A stretch of DNA of 64,000 bases from Polytrichum commune (GCA_950295325.1 OX485806.1:57967169-58031168); one strand, 5' to 3'; positions 1-13,500 are shown, counted from the stretch's first letter. The notes: generated by a model from the letters alone, not told the origin. Program-made: numbers and translations.

Positions 1-477
1 ATCTTCTAATAGTGGAAGAAGAGGCCCCTTGTATTAGCAGACGAGAATTGCCAACTTTCTACTGCACGTGGAATTAATTTGAGGTTCGGGTACTTTTCTG
101 TTTGCAACCTATTGATTCAAGGTTACCAAACACTTTGTGGCATGTGATGAGTTTGGACATGTTGGATACTAAGGGCCACTTTATACTTGGGGCCGGATTG
201 AAGGCCGGTCCGAAGTCTCAAAATTTGGGCCAATAGGATCGTTCGATTTCATCAAATCGGGTCCAAGAGTTTTATACTAGGGGTCGGCTCAAACACTCAT
301 TCATCTCATGTGGCGTCTTAGGTGGCACAATTTTGGCGCCAAACCATCGGGCTGGCTTGAAGAAATCGGGACGAGCTTTTCCTCGGCCCGATCTCTAGTT
401 TAGGGCTAGATTGGGCTCATCTCGTTCGTCAATCTTTAGGGGGTGAATTCTTTTCCTCTCCTCTCCACTCCTCTAAT

Positions 478-741
478 AATACAACAATTAACATAAATAT
501 GATTGCATTAGACTCTAAGGTAATTAGGGTGTTAATTAGATACTTAAGATAAAAATGAAACATCCAAGCATTTAATCAAGCATATAGTATGGCTTAGGCT
601 ATGGGTTAGTTTAATAACGCAACAATTAGTATAAATATGATAGTATTAGGCTAATAACACAACAACTAGGGTGCTACTCACACACTTAAGATTAAAATGA
701 AATATTTAAGCATTTAATCAAGCATATGGTATGGCTTAGGA
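478..741. repeat. Diverged direct duplication of about 120 bp
   Basis: The stretch near 478-600 is repeated at about 618-741. Both copies hold an ACAACAATTA start, a TATGAT core, a CTTAAGAT stretch and an AAGCATTTAATCAAGCATAT tail. Spacing differs by small indels. No gene is visible in bases 1-880; short reading frames there lack any recognisable protein pattern. Confidence 0.7.
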
Positions 742-1017
742 TGATAAAATACTTTGGAGAGGAAAAATTTGCAAATTTTATGATGTGTTAGCATTCAATA
801 ACCCATTCTAAATGAAATCACAAGCGATACACTAATTGGCAATGAATGATATAACATTTTTGAAGAGGTAATAAACGAAGGTCTTGACAAAAAATATGAC
901 CATGAGGTTTCTAATGTCCAAAAAATGGAATGAAATGAATTTTTCTTGGATAATTGCAACATCACCGGAGCAAGCAAAGAAAATAAACACTTATAAATTT
1001 TCACTTCACTTATTAAT

Positions 1018-1020
<3 letters not shown>

Positions 1021-1048
<28 letters not shown>
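1021..1048. repeat. (TA)14 microsatellite
   Basis: Fourteen consecutive TA units are visible, followed by a short interrupted CATATA tail. Confidence 0.95.
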
Positions 1049-1054
<6 letters not shown>

Positions 1055-1360
1055 CTTATCCCTATGGTAGAAAATCTAAACAAAATAAAGAGCATTGAGG
1101 CAATTGAACATAAACTAAAAATACACATGGGAGAAAAAATTTATGAAAAAGATCTTCAAAATTAAAAGCGATGAACACGTGGGGAGTTGAAACATACAAT
1201 GTCTAAATGTGACAATGTACAAAAAGTTCGTAAAGGAAAAACACCAAAATTCTTGGAAAATATGTAGAATTCATCCCACACCCCACGAGCCTAGATGGTC
1301 TAAATGCACCACCACAAGAAGAAGTGATCAGACTTGGATTTTCGAATATAAACACAACAC

Positions 1361-1668
1361 TAGCAAATATTGTAGAAGCCTTGGAGATTACACATTCCAA
1401 AAGGTTGACAAAACAAGACGTAAAATTATTGATTAAAAATGAAAATTTTAGTTATGCAAAGTAATGGCAGATAAAAAAGAAAACACATATCGCAGAGCGA
1501 CAGTGTACACCGACTAGCAAATACTGTAGAAGCCTTGGAGATTACACATTCCAAAAGGTTGACAAGACAAGACGTAAAATTATTGATTAAAAATAAAGAT
1601 TTTAATTATGCAAAGTAATGGCAGATAAAAAAGAAAACACATATCGCAAAGTGACAATGTACACCGAC
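1361..1668. repeat. Tandem duplication, two copies of a 154-bp unit
   Basis: Copy A (1361-1514) and copy B (1515-1668) both run from TAGCAAATA through GTAGAAGCCTTGGAGATTAC to a GTACACCGAC end. They differ by a few substitutions, so this is a local tandem duplication. No coding role is evident. Confidence 0.85.
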
Positions 1669-1999
1669 AAATCCATGAAATTCATAGCTGCCCAACTTAC
1701 AATATGCAAGAAACAACTACTAACAATAGTGGGTTGCATTGAGAGTGTAACAAAAGATTCGGAAGGCACACCTCATGCAGGCAACATGGACATGTCAAAT
1801 TAGTTGAGATAAACAATGACCTAGACACATATGATAAACTCATAATAATATATTTTAATACTAACAAAATATACTTAAAAAGAAAGGTATCCATAAACAC
1901 CAACAAAAACATAGAGAAACTCAACCCCAAAGCCAACCAACCACAACAACACACTCCTCTAGGAAAAAATTAAAAAATCCTTACAACTAAACAAAAAAA

Positions 2000-4900
2000 A
2001 TCTATATAAGCCTAAAGGTCAAACACCAACCCAAAATATCTATAAAACGGTACATTCAAACACACAAAAAGACCAACCGAGAATATTAAAACAAAAATCA
2101 CAATAATAAGAAAACACACACACACACAAAACAATCCAAATAAAAAATAACAAAAATATACATAAAATCATACACATAATCCTACAAACATGTAGAGACA
2201 TACAATCAAATCCGGGGCCTACGCCTAATGTATTGGAAAAACACCCACAACAACATAGACAAAAATCCAAAACATACTCATACCATGTATAATAAAACCT
2301 CACCCAAAATACCAATACATTACACAAATATTCTCCTAAGCACAACAATGCCTCTAGAAATTCTCCAACTTTTCAATGTATATTACCCAAAGACAACACC
2401 CAACACCAAACATACTATTTGCACTATTCATAACCCTAAGCCCAAACATAAACACATGCGAACATCTTATTCGAAACTTGAATTCCAGACTGACCTTAAT
2501 ACTCTTAATTAAATTAGACACTCTAAGAAACCACCCTGATAGACATATCAACACTATACACTCACACACTCAATTCTTACAAGACAACCAACTAACTTCC
2601 ATACATAAAAGTATTTATAAATCTATATATCAAAATCCTTACCCATCAAACCTCCAAGCACTAAGAGATAAATTCCTTTATGTACCTATAAATTTTCTTC
2701 ATGAAACACTAAGAATATTTGAACCCCTAACCGAATACACACACCCTCTACTGACACCACCACTACCCCCAGCCTCACCGCCACTCTCAAATCATAACAT
2801 GGAATGCCTCATCATTAAACATGACACTACCCAACATGATATACCAGCCATAAACACCATACAAGAAACTAAATTGAGAGCATAAAAAACAACTAAAAAC
2901 ATTCAAAACCTATTTTTACAATATAAATTAATCTTTAATAATACACAAGCTCTAACTAGGTGCATCCAACAAAGAATGCCGTACACCTCAATTAGAGGAG
3001 GCGTACTTACATTCATACACCAAAAATACGCATTCCAAGGAAACATTACAAAATTACCCTCCCTTGCCAACATATCACCATACCTACAAATTATCCACAA
3101 AAAATCCCATTACTACTGTGGTTATTAATCCATATGCACATGCCATCACATGAAGAAGACATTAGATTCATCCACGATATAATGCATATCATAAACACAC
3201 AAATAACTGCACAATCTATATAGTGACTTCAACATAAACATTACACTAATAGGCAAGCAAAATGAACATGGTACCAACCCTACAAGAAGAGGATTTTAGA
3301 TGGAGAACATACACCGATAATTTGGCACTTACTCATATTCCCACCAATATAACATACTCTAGACAAGGTGGACTTAACTACACAAATATTGGCCTAATAA
3401 ATGGTTTTTATACAAACACACAACATGTAACAACATACTCATCAATCACACTCCAAAAATAAAACTCAAATTCTGACCATTTACTAATCATTCTAAAAAT
3501 ACCACCAAACACCCTAATAACTTGAGTAACGCAACCCTCCCCCCCAAATACCAAAATTTTGAACCCCATATCACAAGAAAACCTCGAAAAATTTAACACC
3601 AAGTTTTTTGAAGAAAATGCAACCCACCTCTATGAATTAACCACCCTATTATCTAATACTCACTTAACTAATGACCAATAGGATATAGTATGTACAAAAA
3701 TAGACAATATCACCCAAAAAACTTCAAAAAACATAGAAAATACATGCTACGCCACACCCATACCCACACTAACCAACAAAACCAACCCACACAAACCCAA
3801 AAAAATATAGAAACAACACATAGGAGCCTACCACCTAATAAAGAAAAAATATACATCATAAAAAATACAATGAACTGGTGCATGCACCCAATAATTGCTA
3901 CACTAAGGAGTCATAACCACATACGCAAACCCCCCTTGCCCCAAGATGACTTATTGCAAAATACATGGATTAAAAAAATAGCAACATTAGCCAAAGCAAC
4001 GAACTTATAAGCCAACAAAATCACCACTCAATACACCAAAGAGTGTATTAAGAAAACCATATCCAAATACAAGAAACTAGCCCAAAAAAAAATAAACAAA
4101 AAAAATCTTTAAAATTTTGAGACTCGGCCACTAAATCGCATTACTGACCGCAATCACAATATACTCACGAATCCAAAAGACATAGCAAATGAAATACACA
4201 TACAACAATCCTTCAGTAATAAACCCAATGTACCCACATTTTACTATATACTAGACCACCCCCTTGGATGTATGTGTGCAATTAGACAACACCAATGGCA
4301 TGACTTAGAAAGACTTATTCTAGAAAAATAAAGTGGCCCACAAATACCCTTATATACATATATTGACCAAGAAACTTACAACCTCCGCTTCAAAAACTTG
4401 GCAATTAATAAAACTCCAGGCCGAGATAAGATCCCCAACTCCATACTCAAAAACTTGCCCCAAATATTCCAACATATATTGTTTTCATTTTTCACACACT
4501 CCTATAAACAAAAACAAATCCCATCCTCTTGGAAAACCAACCTAATAATGTTATTTTATTAAAAACAAATCCTTCCTTACTACCCAACCATAGACCTATA
4601 GCACTAGCTAACACTATATACAAACTTTTTACCAACACTCTAACAACCATGCTCTCATCATATGAAGAAAAATACCAAATACTACAAGATAGCTGAGAAG
4701 GATTTAGAGCAAAAAGATGCACATGAAGACAATTATAAACATAAATAGCATCACTAGAAGACGCCCAATTCACCAACCATGATATTTATTTACTTTACAT
4801 TGACTTGAAAAACATATTTGGATCAATAAATCATGCATGCCTACTAGCTATCATTGAAGACTTAGAATACCCAAAAAACACATTCAAATTAGTAGGTAAC

Positions 4901-5880
4901 ATATATTCATATTCCAACACCATATTTACTGAAGAATACTTTGGCCAAACAAAAGAAATGCCAACACAAAAAGGTACTATATAAGAAAACACCCTTAGTC
5001 CATATTTTTTTATCATATTTTTGGAACCACTGCTAGGATGGTTACAAAAAAAATACTATGGCTACACCTTTGGAACATCTAAATCCACATCTAGCTTTGT
5101 AGCATACATAGACGATCTAGCAACAATCACCAACAAACTCACATCACTACAATCATAACTAAACAAATTATATAGATATTGTGAATGGGTAGGTATGGAC
5201 CTTGGAATATAAAAATGTGCAGTCATAGGGTACCCAAATAAATCCAAAATGAACCAAGTAACATTCAAAACATAAATTCAAACCGCAAATATCACATATA
5301 GAAATTGACCCGTCCCAATGTTACAACAAAATGAACCATATGCATATTTAAGAAAACAACTCATTCCTATCCTCAAATGGAAAATACAAATACGCATCAC
5401 AACCACCAAGGTTATCAACCAATGCAGTCAATTAGCAAACTGTCCAACAACAATCAAACAAAAAATCAGTATGGAAAATATGATAATCATAGCAAAAGTA
5501 GCATATAGTTTTTCATGGAGTCCCATACTCACTGCCCAAAATCACATAACAAGATAAAATATAATAGCAATTCTAAGGAAAACATGTGGACTCCTTAATA
5601 ACACACCAAATATGGTCACCGAACTACCCCATGATATGTTTGGAATAGATACATTCTCATAGGAAAATGACTACCTTAGATGTATTGGGGAACAACTAAA
5701 AAGTGCATTAAATGATAAAGGAAAACTTGGAACAATATACATGGGTCTTACACACTATATACTAGCTAAACATGGGGGTGCATAAAATATACCTAAAATC
5801 AAACACCATGACTGTAACCAATCACCCACCACTAATACAACATACCTTATCAAAGTAGAAGGTGGAGCCCATCCCAAAAG
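2000..5880 (+). mobile_element. Degenerate LINE (non-LTR retrotransposon), endonuclease plus reverse transcriptase
   Basis: Conceptual translation in mixed plus frames shows LINE ORF2 hallmarks. Near 2800-2880 an APE-type endonuclease start is seen (TWNASSLN, then IQETKL), with an SDFN motif near 3220. From about 4380 the reverse transcriptase begins with NKTPGRDKIPNSIL. It continues with NHRPIALANTIYKLF, YIDLKNIFGSINH, a LSPYFFIIFLEPLL block and AYIDDLATIT, which is the FADD-type active-site box with Ile for Ala. The frame is broken by many stops, mostly TAA or TAG where Gln is expected, and by frameshifts, so it is dead. The upstream part (2000-2800) may be ORF1 or leader and has no clear motif. 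The element ends are not defined; no poly(A) tail or target duplication was identified. Confidence 0.85.
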
Positions 5881-6303
5881 CAAGATAGAAAAGTTCCCCT
5901 CACGGGTAGATCACTTAGTGCATTTTAAAAACGACGTGCGGCATAATATAGAGAGGATTAAAATCATTTGAAATAAAAATTATAAAGGAATTCCAAATAA
6001 TGAAGGGGCCATTAAATGTAGACAATGAAATTATAAGTAAGTTAGATGCACATAAAACATGGGCCATTATTTTTTTGTAAAACTAATATAGGGGCTGAAG
6101 ATAAGGATCCTAGAAGTTATGTTTAGTATGGTATGTAAATGGGTTGAGGACTCACGGGGATGGATGATAATTGGGATTTTCTTTAGTCCAAAAATGGATG
6201 AAAAATGAATGTGATGTCGTTGGGGTCGTCTTCCCCACGCCCGTTTGTTGATGGCTAGGGTTTCAATTTGCTTTGCGTTTTCTTCCGCTGTGTTCGAGGA
6301 GGA
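5881..6303. other. No gene recognised
   Basis: A mixed-composition stretch between the LINE relic and the 17-bp repeats. No conserved protein pattern is visible in either strand. Confidence 0.5.
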
Positions 6304-6405
6304 GCTTTGTTTTGGAGGAGGCTTTGTTTCGGAGGAAGCTTTGTTTCGGAGGAAGCTTTGTTTCGGAGGAAGCTTTGTTTCGGAGGAAGCTTTGTTTCGG
6401 AGGAG
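6304..6405. repeat. 17-bp tandem repeat, six copies
   Basis: Six head-to-tail units of GCTTTGTTTCGGAGGAA fill exactly 102 bases. The first unit (TTTTGGAGGAG) and the last (AGGAG end) are slightly diverged. Because 17 is not a multiple of 3, all frames stay open through the array, which explains the long overlapping open frames on both strands. Confidence 0.95.
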
Positions 6406-6780
6406 GCGCGGCAGTGCTGTTGAACAGTAAGGCTTTAAGTGCCCATACCGGCTACATCGGCTTGAGGTATGTATGTTGCTCACTTTTATCCACCGCTTCC
6501 CCTATTTGATGGCTATGGAGTTTTCATCACGAAGTGCTCACACACTCACCGGAAGAGTTCGGAAGAGACAGTGCTGACACCTCAAGGTTTTCTGGGCAAT
6601 AGGTACAAGGAAGAGTGTGCGACTAGTCTCTAGTATCTCAGCGTTGCAACATTGCATTTGAGAGTGCTCTGCTTCGGAGGAGCCGCGCTTTTATGTGTGG
6701 ATTGTGTCCTACTAGTACATTTAGGGACAGTCGGGGAATGCTCCTCATCTCCTGATTGCCCTTACATTACTACCTTGGAA

Positions 6781-6856
6781 GAAATGAGCGTGGTGGCCAG
6801 TACACTAAGAGAGATGCCGAAATGAGCGTGGTGGCCGGTACACTAAGAGAGATGCC
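6781..6856. repeat. 38-bp tandem duplication
   Basis: Copies 6781-6818 and 6819-6856 both start GAAATGAGCGTGGTGGCC and end GAGAGATGCC. They differ by one A/G change. Confidence 0.95.
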
Positions 6857-8332
6857 ATGTCTGGGAGAGGTTGTGGTTACTCAGCCGACAGTGGGCAGTA
6901 ATGTTGAAGAACTCGTGTACAAAAACATCCGATTTGAGGTTTAGGGTTTAGGGGGGAGGGGCTCTGGGATGGTCTGGGCTGGGTTGCCCAGCATGTCACT
7001 GGATCGAAGGTCACCCCCTAGAAGTATTGAAATTAGTCTGTCAACCATTACATGTTGTGATCTTTCAGTTTTTCTTCATTGATGAAGATATATTCCATAG
7101 ATTCGTCCAAAATGGTCTGTAATTTTCTTGCAGTCTTGAACTTCAACTCATCTTTTCTCAAACTCAACTGTTTCATCTGTAACTAGCGATCGGCTCTCCC
7201 CATTCACTATTGCTGATACATAGTCCTGCACCAAGAACAAAAGCTGCAGCGAAAGAAACGGCAGCAAATTTGAAAAAGAAAAGCAATGTTAGCATAAAAG
7301 TTGACATACCCAAAATTGTGATTCCATATATAGAGCTTGACCATCGTCCTCTGTACAGTTTCAACATCGACAAAGAAGGAATTTCGAGCGAGTTAAACAA
7401 TCTTCACAGGCTCTTTAGATTTAATTGTTGCAGGGGGGGGGGGGAATGACAAGGTTGTTCTGAATATGGCAGTGCTCTCCGATCATGTCCTCCAGCTTAG
7501 AGTTCATTTCTTGTCGGAGCTTCGATACTTGATAGGGATTCGGCAGGCATTCCTCCCACTCGGAACTCGGCATACTTTGATATTTTGATTGTGATTACAT
7601 TACAATTACATGTAATGTAATTGTATCTTACTGGGTCTAGCCTAGGCCTTCATCCTCGTCGCTGTTGTCCACAGTACGAAATCTGTACGAATCCCCTCAC
7701 AATGGTGAAACCATTGCTATGCCAGATTGCATTATCTAGTCAAAAGATTGCCATACTTGGCGTGGAAACAAGAGTGGACAGGCAACTGTAGTCACTCAAC
7801 CTGTCCTATATCCCATCTTTATCAGCCCTTCTTGTTTCCGTCCTTTAGCTTGTTTCACTATGACGTTGGGGGTTTGTGGCAGGATCAGCAGTAGCTAGTT
7901 TGTTGGATATTTTGGAATTACAGATTTAGACATAATTTGGGAGGCAGTTTCCTGAAGCTCCAGAACATTTCACATGCCTTGAGCAGAGTACAGTTGTAGG
8001 GTCAAGCTCTGGGGTGTACAGTTCATTAGGCTCATAGTTGATGGTGGGTTCAAGCTCACCATTTTTGCGGCTCATAGTTTGTGGATTTGGCTTCATAGGC
8101 ACTAACATGGAAGGGGTTTGATCAGTCCAAAAGTTCGTTTTTGTTTCCCATGAGGCCTATGAATGGGGTATTCCTCACAACATGTAATTCTTCTCGTTGG
8201 AAGAATCCATTCCATTCTTCAGTATGCAACTTCTGCTTAGAGATGGCTAAGTAAATTTGGGATTGGTGATTTAGGGTTCAGGCTTGTCCAAGAATCCGTT
8301 TGTTCTATCTATATGAATTGGAGATAGAGTAC
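6857..8332. other. Unassigned region, possible gene fragment near 7.2-7.4 kb
   Basis: No complete gene is recognised. An open frame at about 7222-7437 (+) has balanced codon use. It encodes a basic stretch (AAAKETAANLKKK) followed by IKVDIPKIVIPYIELDHRPL, which does not look like the neighbouring repeats and could be a fragment of a host exon. A poly(G) run ends it near 7434-7444. I cannot name a family. The remainder is AT-rich and featureless to me. Confidence 0.3.
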
Positions 8333-11172
8333 TGTGGTACTTTTGGGCCACCCCCTTTCGAGGGAGCCTAAAAGTATCACACAAGCCCTTCGGTGAAGGT
8401 GGCCTGCATTTGCAGGCGCCCAAGCCGAACCCGGATGATAGGTGTATAACGTGAGTAGTTAGATTTTTAAGGGAGATTAAATATGCGTCGTAGTACCTCC
8501 GGAGGTTAGGCCTTAGTTTTTTATTAGTGTGGCTTTAAACTCCACTAACCAATTTCACATCTAGTTCTAACCTTAACCTACAACCTATTCTACGCGCAGA
8601 CGCACCAGCCTTGAAACCAAGGCAATCCTAATTTGTGAATTGGGATGGTTCTGATACACCCAACCGGGTGTGACTCATACCACCCTAACTCAACGAACGG
8701 AATAACGACAATTTGATGGACCATTCAATTCTTCCTATTTCTTTATTTAGTTCTATTTAGTTTTCTAAGCGGGGGAACTTGGCCTAAGTCCCACCCTTCA
8801 CACAAATTCCTTCTTAATTACTTACTTTTGTTTGCACGTCCTAACTCACTACATTAACATATTAGGCATCACCCCTTACCTCGGGTCTCTTGCCAACAAG
8901 GGTTTACGATTTATTTTGTATGTTTTGATTGTTAAATGTGTTTACACTGGATAGACCACGAAATGCAACTCAATGGGACCAGGGTGACGGGCGACCTGTA
9001 GGTTCAACCTGTTGCGCAATCTTCATAAATTGGGGCCATTACTCCCAATATATGGGGCCAACAACATAATAGTGGATTCGCGGGTCATTAACCCCATCTT
9101 TCCACCAACAACATTCAGAGTGGTCGTGTCGGTGATTAATCCGACTTACCACACACGAAACTTGCTAATAAATGAAGCTACTACCACAAAACATACCAAG
9201 GGCCCCGAAAACAATGGAATTGGGTACTCCCTTGGCGGTCAAGTGGTCAAGCCACTTGACCTTACGAGATAGGTGAGTGGATTTAGAGATGCGTACCTTA
9301 GCCGTGCTCCCTCCAATCCTAAATGGAAGGCTTAAGGTTAGTTAATTTACCTCAATTTTCCTCGGTTGATTTGGGCTTGATGTAGGCCGAGCCGCTACCT
9401 CCTTCCTTGCTCCACTTTCCGAGCGTCGACCTTGCCTCCTTCTTTGTAACTAGTTTGGTAGTAAGCGTACCTTAGTTAACAATTAAAATATAAAGTGTTA
9501 TTCTGCCCTGTAATTTAATCCTAAGCATAATATTTATACTTAGTGCACCAAATTATCTTTCCAATGATCTAAAAATCACTCTAATCGGATAAGAAATGCA
9601 AAAGTTATGAGGGTTGGAAGTGTGAGGTCGATTCAACCGACCCTTCCAACCCACCTATCTACCTTCTAACTTCAAAAATTCATAGCACATTCCTTACTAC
9701 TTGGATCTAGGCTTTCCTTATACCATTGGAAAGCTATGAACAAGCTCTAACTAGAAAAATTATGACATCAGCAGGTTAAGCTAATAGAAATTCAGCGGAC
9801 TCCTTGTAACACAGCAGTCAATCAAGAAGGCTTAAACTATGTATCTCGCCTTCAACAATTCATATCTAATTCAAATCTTAGTCAAATCAAACGTTCTATA
9901 TGACCCTGGAGAGATATTAAAAATATGTATTTGATAAAAATATGTGATCAGAAAGGTAAGCCGAAGTGAACCCAGCAGGTCCTCTGTAATGCAGTAGTCA
10001 ACCAAAAGTTCTCAAACTATGTGTCCCATCTTGCACAATTCATATCTAATTCAAATCATGCTCAAATCAAATGTTCTAAGCCATTTTGGAAAGCTACACA
10101 AAAGTTCTACTTGGGAAAAATATAATTTCTTGGAATTAAAATTCCTATTGGGCTCGCAGGTCTGATCCAGCAGCCGCTACCCACAAGACCACCCAGTTTT
10201 TCTACTCCATCTTTGAAAATCCATAACTAATTGTCATCTCAACCAAATCACAAATGGGAAACGGCTATGGATAGCTATATGAAATCTCTCTAAGAGAAAA
10301 ATGATAAGTATCTTGTTCTAGCTTTTGAACTAAGCCTTCAGGGCATTGGCAGATGAGGTCTATAATGCCTCTATTCAAAACTCTACCATCCAACCTACCT
10401 CTACAAAAGAAGGAATAATTTTGTTGGTGTGTTAATAAACACACAACCTAACTAGGAGAGAGAGAGTAGAGGAGGTTCTCAAGCCTTTCTTCTAGACCAT
10501 TGAGAATACATGCTAAAGGATTTTTTCCTAACTACATTGAAGCAGGGCTTCGCCCAAAAACTAGAAAAAGAGAGAGAGCTACAAGGTGGAAGGAGGGGTT
10601 TTTAAACCCTCTCACAAAAGGGTTGGACCCCTCCTCCACCGGATCCATTTTTCAAACCCTTTCCCGAAATTTTGGCTCGGGGGTTTTCCCGGTTGAGGTT
10701 GCCACCCTCTCGCCGAGGTGGCTCCGACAAAAAACCTTTAGAAATCTTTCTAATTTTTCCGCCATCGAGTTGGCAAGGGGGCAAGTGGGCAAGTATCCCC
10801 CTTGCTCTCTTTCTTTTTTGTCTTCAAAATTCTTCACGCCGATTTTATCTTCTTACCTAAACCACCTCTAATAGTCTTGTGTGCCTCACACTAACTAATA
10901 AACTAACACTTGCTTAGCTAGCATTTACTAACATTTGCTTAATAGCTAGCATCTACTAATATTTGCTTAGCTAGTTATTTTTACTAGCTAGCATATTTTT
11001 TTCTACTTTGCTATCTTCTAGCACTACTTAGTTTCATTTTGACTTTCCTTCTTCTAGGCTAAATGCTAAATGAACTAATTTTCCCTAAATTCCCTATCAA
11101 TTCTAACTTTTAATGCTAACATTCTAACTAAAAGTGATCCCGCAGAGTGGTGGACCACTCAAAGGGTTCACA
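8333..11172 (+). repeat. Long repeat arm with LTR-like TG...CA ends (left copy)
   Basis: This arm of about 2.84 kb matches the reverse complement of 61467-64000 over nearly its whole length. The inner homology boundary is sharp and follows GGGTTCACA at 11164-11172. The proposed outer boundary, TGTGG at 8333, is inferred from the TGTG/CACA symmetry; homology can be followed only to 8461 because the window ends. Relative to the right copy it has an extra segment of about 310 bp (about 10718-11029) and lacks about 130 bp near 8890. A weaker partial copy lies at 44580-45385, so the family is dispersed. Conserved short frames (9012-9272 and 10500-10871) exist in both arms but look passive. An LTR or a terminal repeat of a larger element both fit; no matching 5-bp target duplication was found. 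Confidence 0.75.
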
Positions 11173-11400
11173 TGGGTTCAGGCTCACAACAGTGAGCACC
11201 CACACTGTAGGGCTGGGTTTGGGTCGATCGACCCAAACCTTGAGGCAGGATGGGTTCAGGCTCACAACAGTGAGCACCCACACTGTAGGGTTGGGTTTGG
11301 GTCGATCGACCCAAACCTTGAGGCAGGATGGGTTCAGGCTCACAACAGAGAGCACCCACACTATAAGGCTGGGTTTGGGTCGACCGACCCAAACAATTCC
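11173..11400. repeat. Three tandem units of about 78 bp, each carrying one TTTGGGTCG palindrome
   Basis: Units start GGGTTCAGGCTCACAACA and contain GAGCACCCACACT before the palindrome. Perfect 20-bp palindromes sit at 11218-11237 (centre AT), 11296-11315 (AT) and 11374-11393 (AC). The units abut the inner end of the long repeat arm at 11172, which probably truncated a longer array. Open frames through this array on both strands simply read the repeat. Confidence 0.9.
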
Positions 11401-11599
11401 GCAAAATCCGCCTATTTATTCGGGTGATTCTCTATTAATCTATATATAACATATTTGGAACAACTGAACTCGTAGATGCTTGTTGTAATTAGCTGCTCAT
11501 GAATGGAAGCGTATACAAACCGTGTATTACAGCTCCAATTTAGAGAGCTTGTAGCAATATCAGGATTGGGACATGAAAGAAAGAACCAGCATTTGGGGG

Positions 11600-11665
11600 G
11601 TTTGGGCTCTTTATACTACCCGCCTCCGCTTTGGGCATCCTCTTTGGATGCCTTTCCCGCCTGTC
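11600..11665 (-). promoter_or_regulatory. Promoter-like segment reading leftward: TATA box and E2F-like site
   Basis: On the minus strand a TATAAAG box lies at 11609-11615. An E2F-type site, TTTCCCGCC on the plus strand, lies at 11653-11661, about 38 bp upstream of the TATA box. The same arrangement with surrounding similarity occurs at 19727-19781, ahead of the DUF7869 gene. This copy would transcribe leftward through the palindromes at 11.4-11.2 kb into the long repeat arm, so it appears orphaned. Motif calls are by eye. Confidence 0.45.
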
Positions 11666-11729
11666 TCCTTTGGACGTTAATTCAAACCTTCTGACTCAAT
11701 TTCCCGCTTCTTGTCAATAATAAACAATG

Positions 11730-13500
11730 TATATTTAGCTTGGCTCTTCGTTGCCCCAACCATCAAATGAATAATTCAACATATATTTAAAGTTGTTACC
11801 ACCCTAACTTGGTCAACACTATTCTTCAACTCTTTCATAATTAGTTTTATACATGAATACACCACCACCTTCCCTATTGCCATCTCCGTTCTCCTTTTAT
11901 CATTGTTGTATTTTTTTCTCACATCCTTACTAATACTAAATTCCTATATGTAACTTCCATATATCACCATAGTGGATATTTAGTGTTTGAGTTTACATTT
12001 AATGTTACTTACTCTCATAGGGTTAGTAATAGGAAGTGTATGTGTTCGTTTTAAGTGTATCAAACACTAACTATCATATAACTACAAAAAAATATAAAGA
12101 TTTTGATACACTACATATGAACGCATACACTGAATACCAATAACCCTATGACAATATGTAAGATTATATCTATTAAGGGGTTATATCTACCCTACTTGTA
12201 GTCAAACATTATGGTATATTTCAAACAATATATTGACAAAAGATGTGCATGTATTACAAAACTTCATATACTAAAAGTCACTAAATATAATAGTTAATGC
12301 AATTACTTACACTCTCACATGAGGACTTATATTTTGAAAACAAATAATTAATGCCATGACAAACTTGAATAATTTGGCCAACTTTCAATTTCCGCTAATT
12401 AAATGAACATATGTTGTGTTGTAATGTGTGCACCCAATATTGCTTCATCCTCAAGGCTCCAAGTGTGACAATAACCTAGTACCTATGTGGAAGTCATTAA
12501 TGGAACCATAAACCACAAATGACATTTGGCACGTTCAATCTTTCAAGGATGTTTGAACCTATCGTGAAGTCCCTTGAACTCTAGCAATGTGTGTGAGCAA
12601 AACATGCAAAGTTCAAAAGGTATGTCCTCATATCATTCACAACATGAAATCTACCTTAAATTAATATATAATATTTCACTATTCCAAATAACATGTTAAC
12701 ATGAACAACATCCTATCTATTATAATCTAGTTCTTATGCTCTTCTTACCAGGTGACAAGGTTATAGGTTAATATTGTATCACCTACTTGTGAGCACAATA
12801 TCATTTATTTCCTTTAGTGCGTTCATTCGTGAAAAACCACACATCCATCTTTCACGTTTTTGAATTAGGATGTTGTGATGACAATATACATTTGTACTGG
12901 AAACTACAAGCACCAAGGCCCATGTCATTTGACCTATGTGCCATCCAGTTATGATTTGTGTTGTTTAGGGTTTAGGGTTTAGGCATCATCAAACATCAAA
13001 CTGAATGTTTAAATGACTTCATATGATATGTGAACTCCATGGGGTTGCAGTAGATACATTTGCAATCATTTGTTTCTCCCATGTACTTCAAATGTGAACT
13101 TCTAAGTACATATATTAATGTTCACTCTAATGCTACTTGTTAGGGTATCCATTATAGACTAGAGCATTGTCCTCTACCAACAACTATCATATAAATTACA
13201 ATACATAATCCTAAACTGTTAACCATGTGAATGGTTACGATATTTATATTATTGCACCGTGTAATTGCCTTTGTGGATTGCAATATAATTATGACTTACT
13301 CCTCTTAGACTTTGTAACACTCTCATATGATTCCATAAATTACATTATTCATACACCAAAACGATAATGGCTACATTCTACGATGTTATCAATTCCAACG
13401 GGTGATCATTCAATTGAACACCATTAAAATATGAGTTGGCGATGGTGTTAATTTTGTGGAATACCTTCGTCCACGTAGGTTTTTGAGTGGTATTGAATTG
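11730..13500. other. AT-rich region without recognised genes
   Basis: No conserved coding frame is visible on either strand. A short telomere-like tract, repeated TTTAGGG, occurs near 12966-12984. Confidence 0.6.

Noticed and set aside
9012-9272. An 86-codon frame preserved in both long repeat arms (also 63056-63316)
   Set aside because: It has no ATG start, no recognisable domain, and its conservation is explained by the arms being copies of one repeat. Differences do not favour synonymous changes as far as I can see.
11128-11449. Four overlapping frames of 77-100 codons with internal repeats
   Set aside because: They simply translate the palindrome repeat units (unit length near 78 bp, a multiple of 3) and have no independent coding signal.
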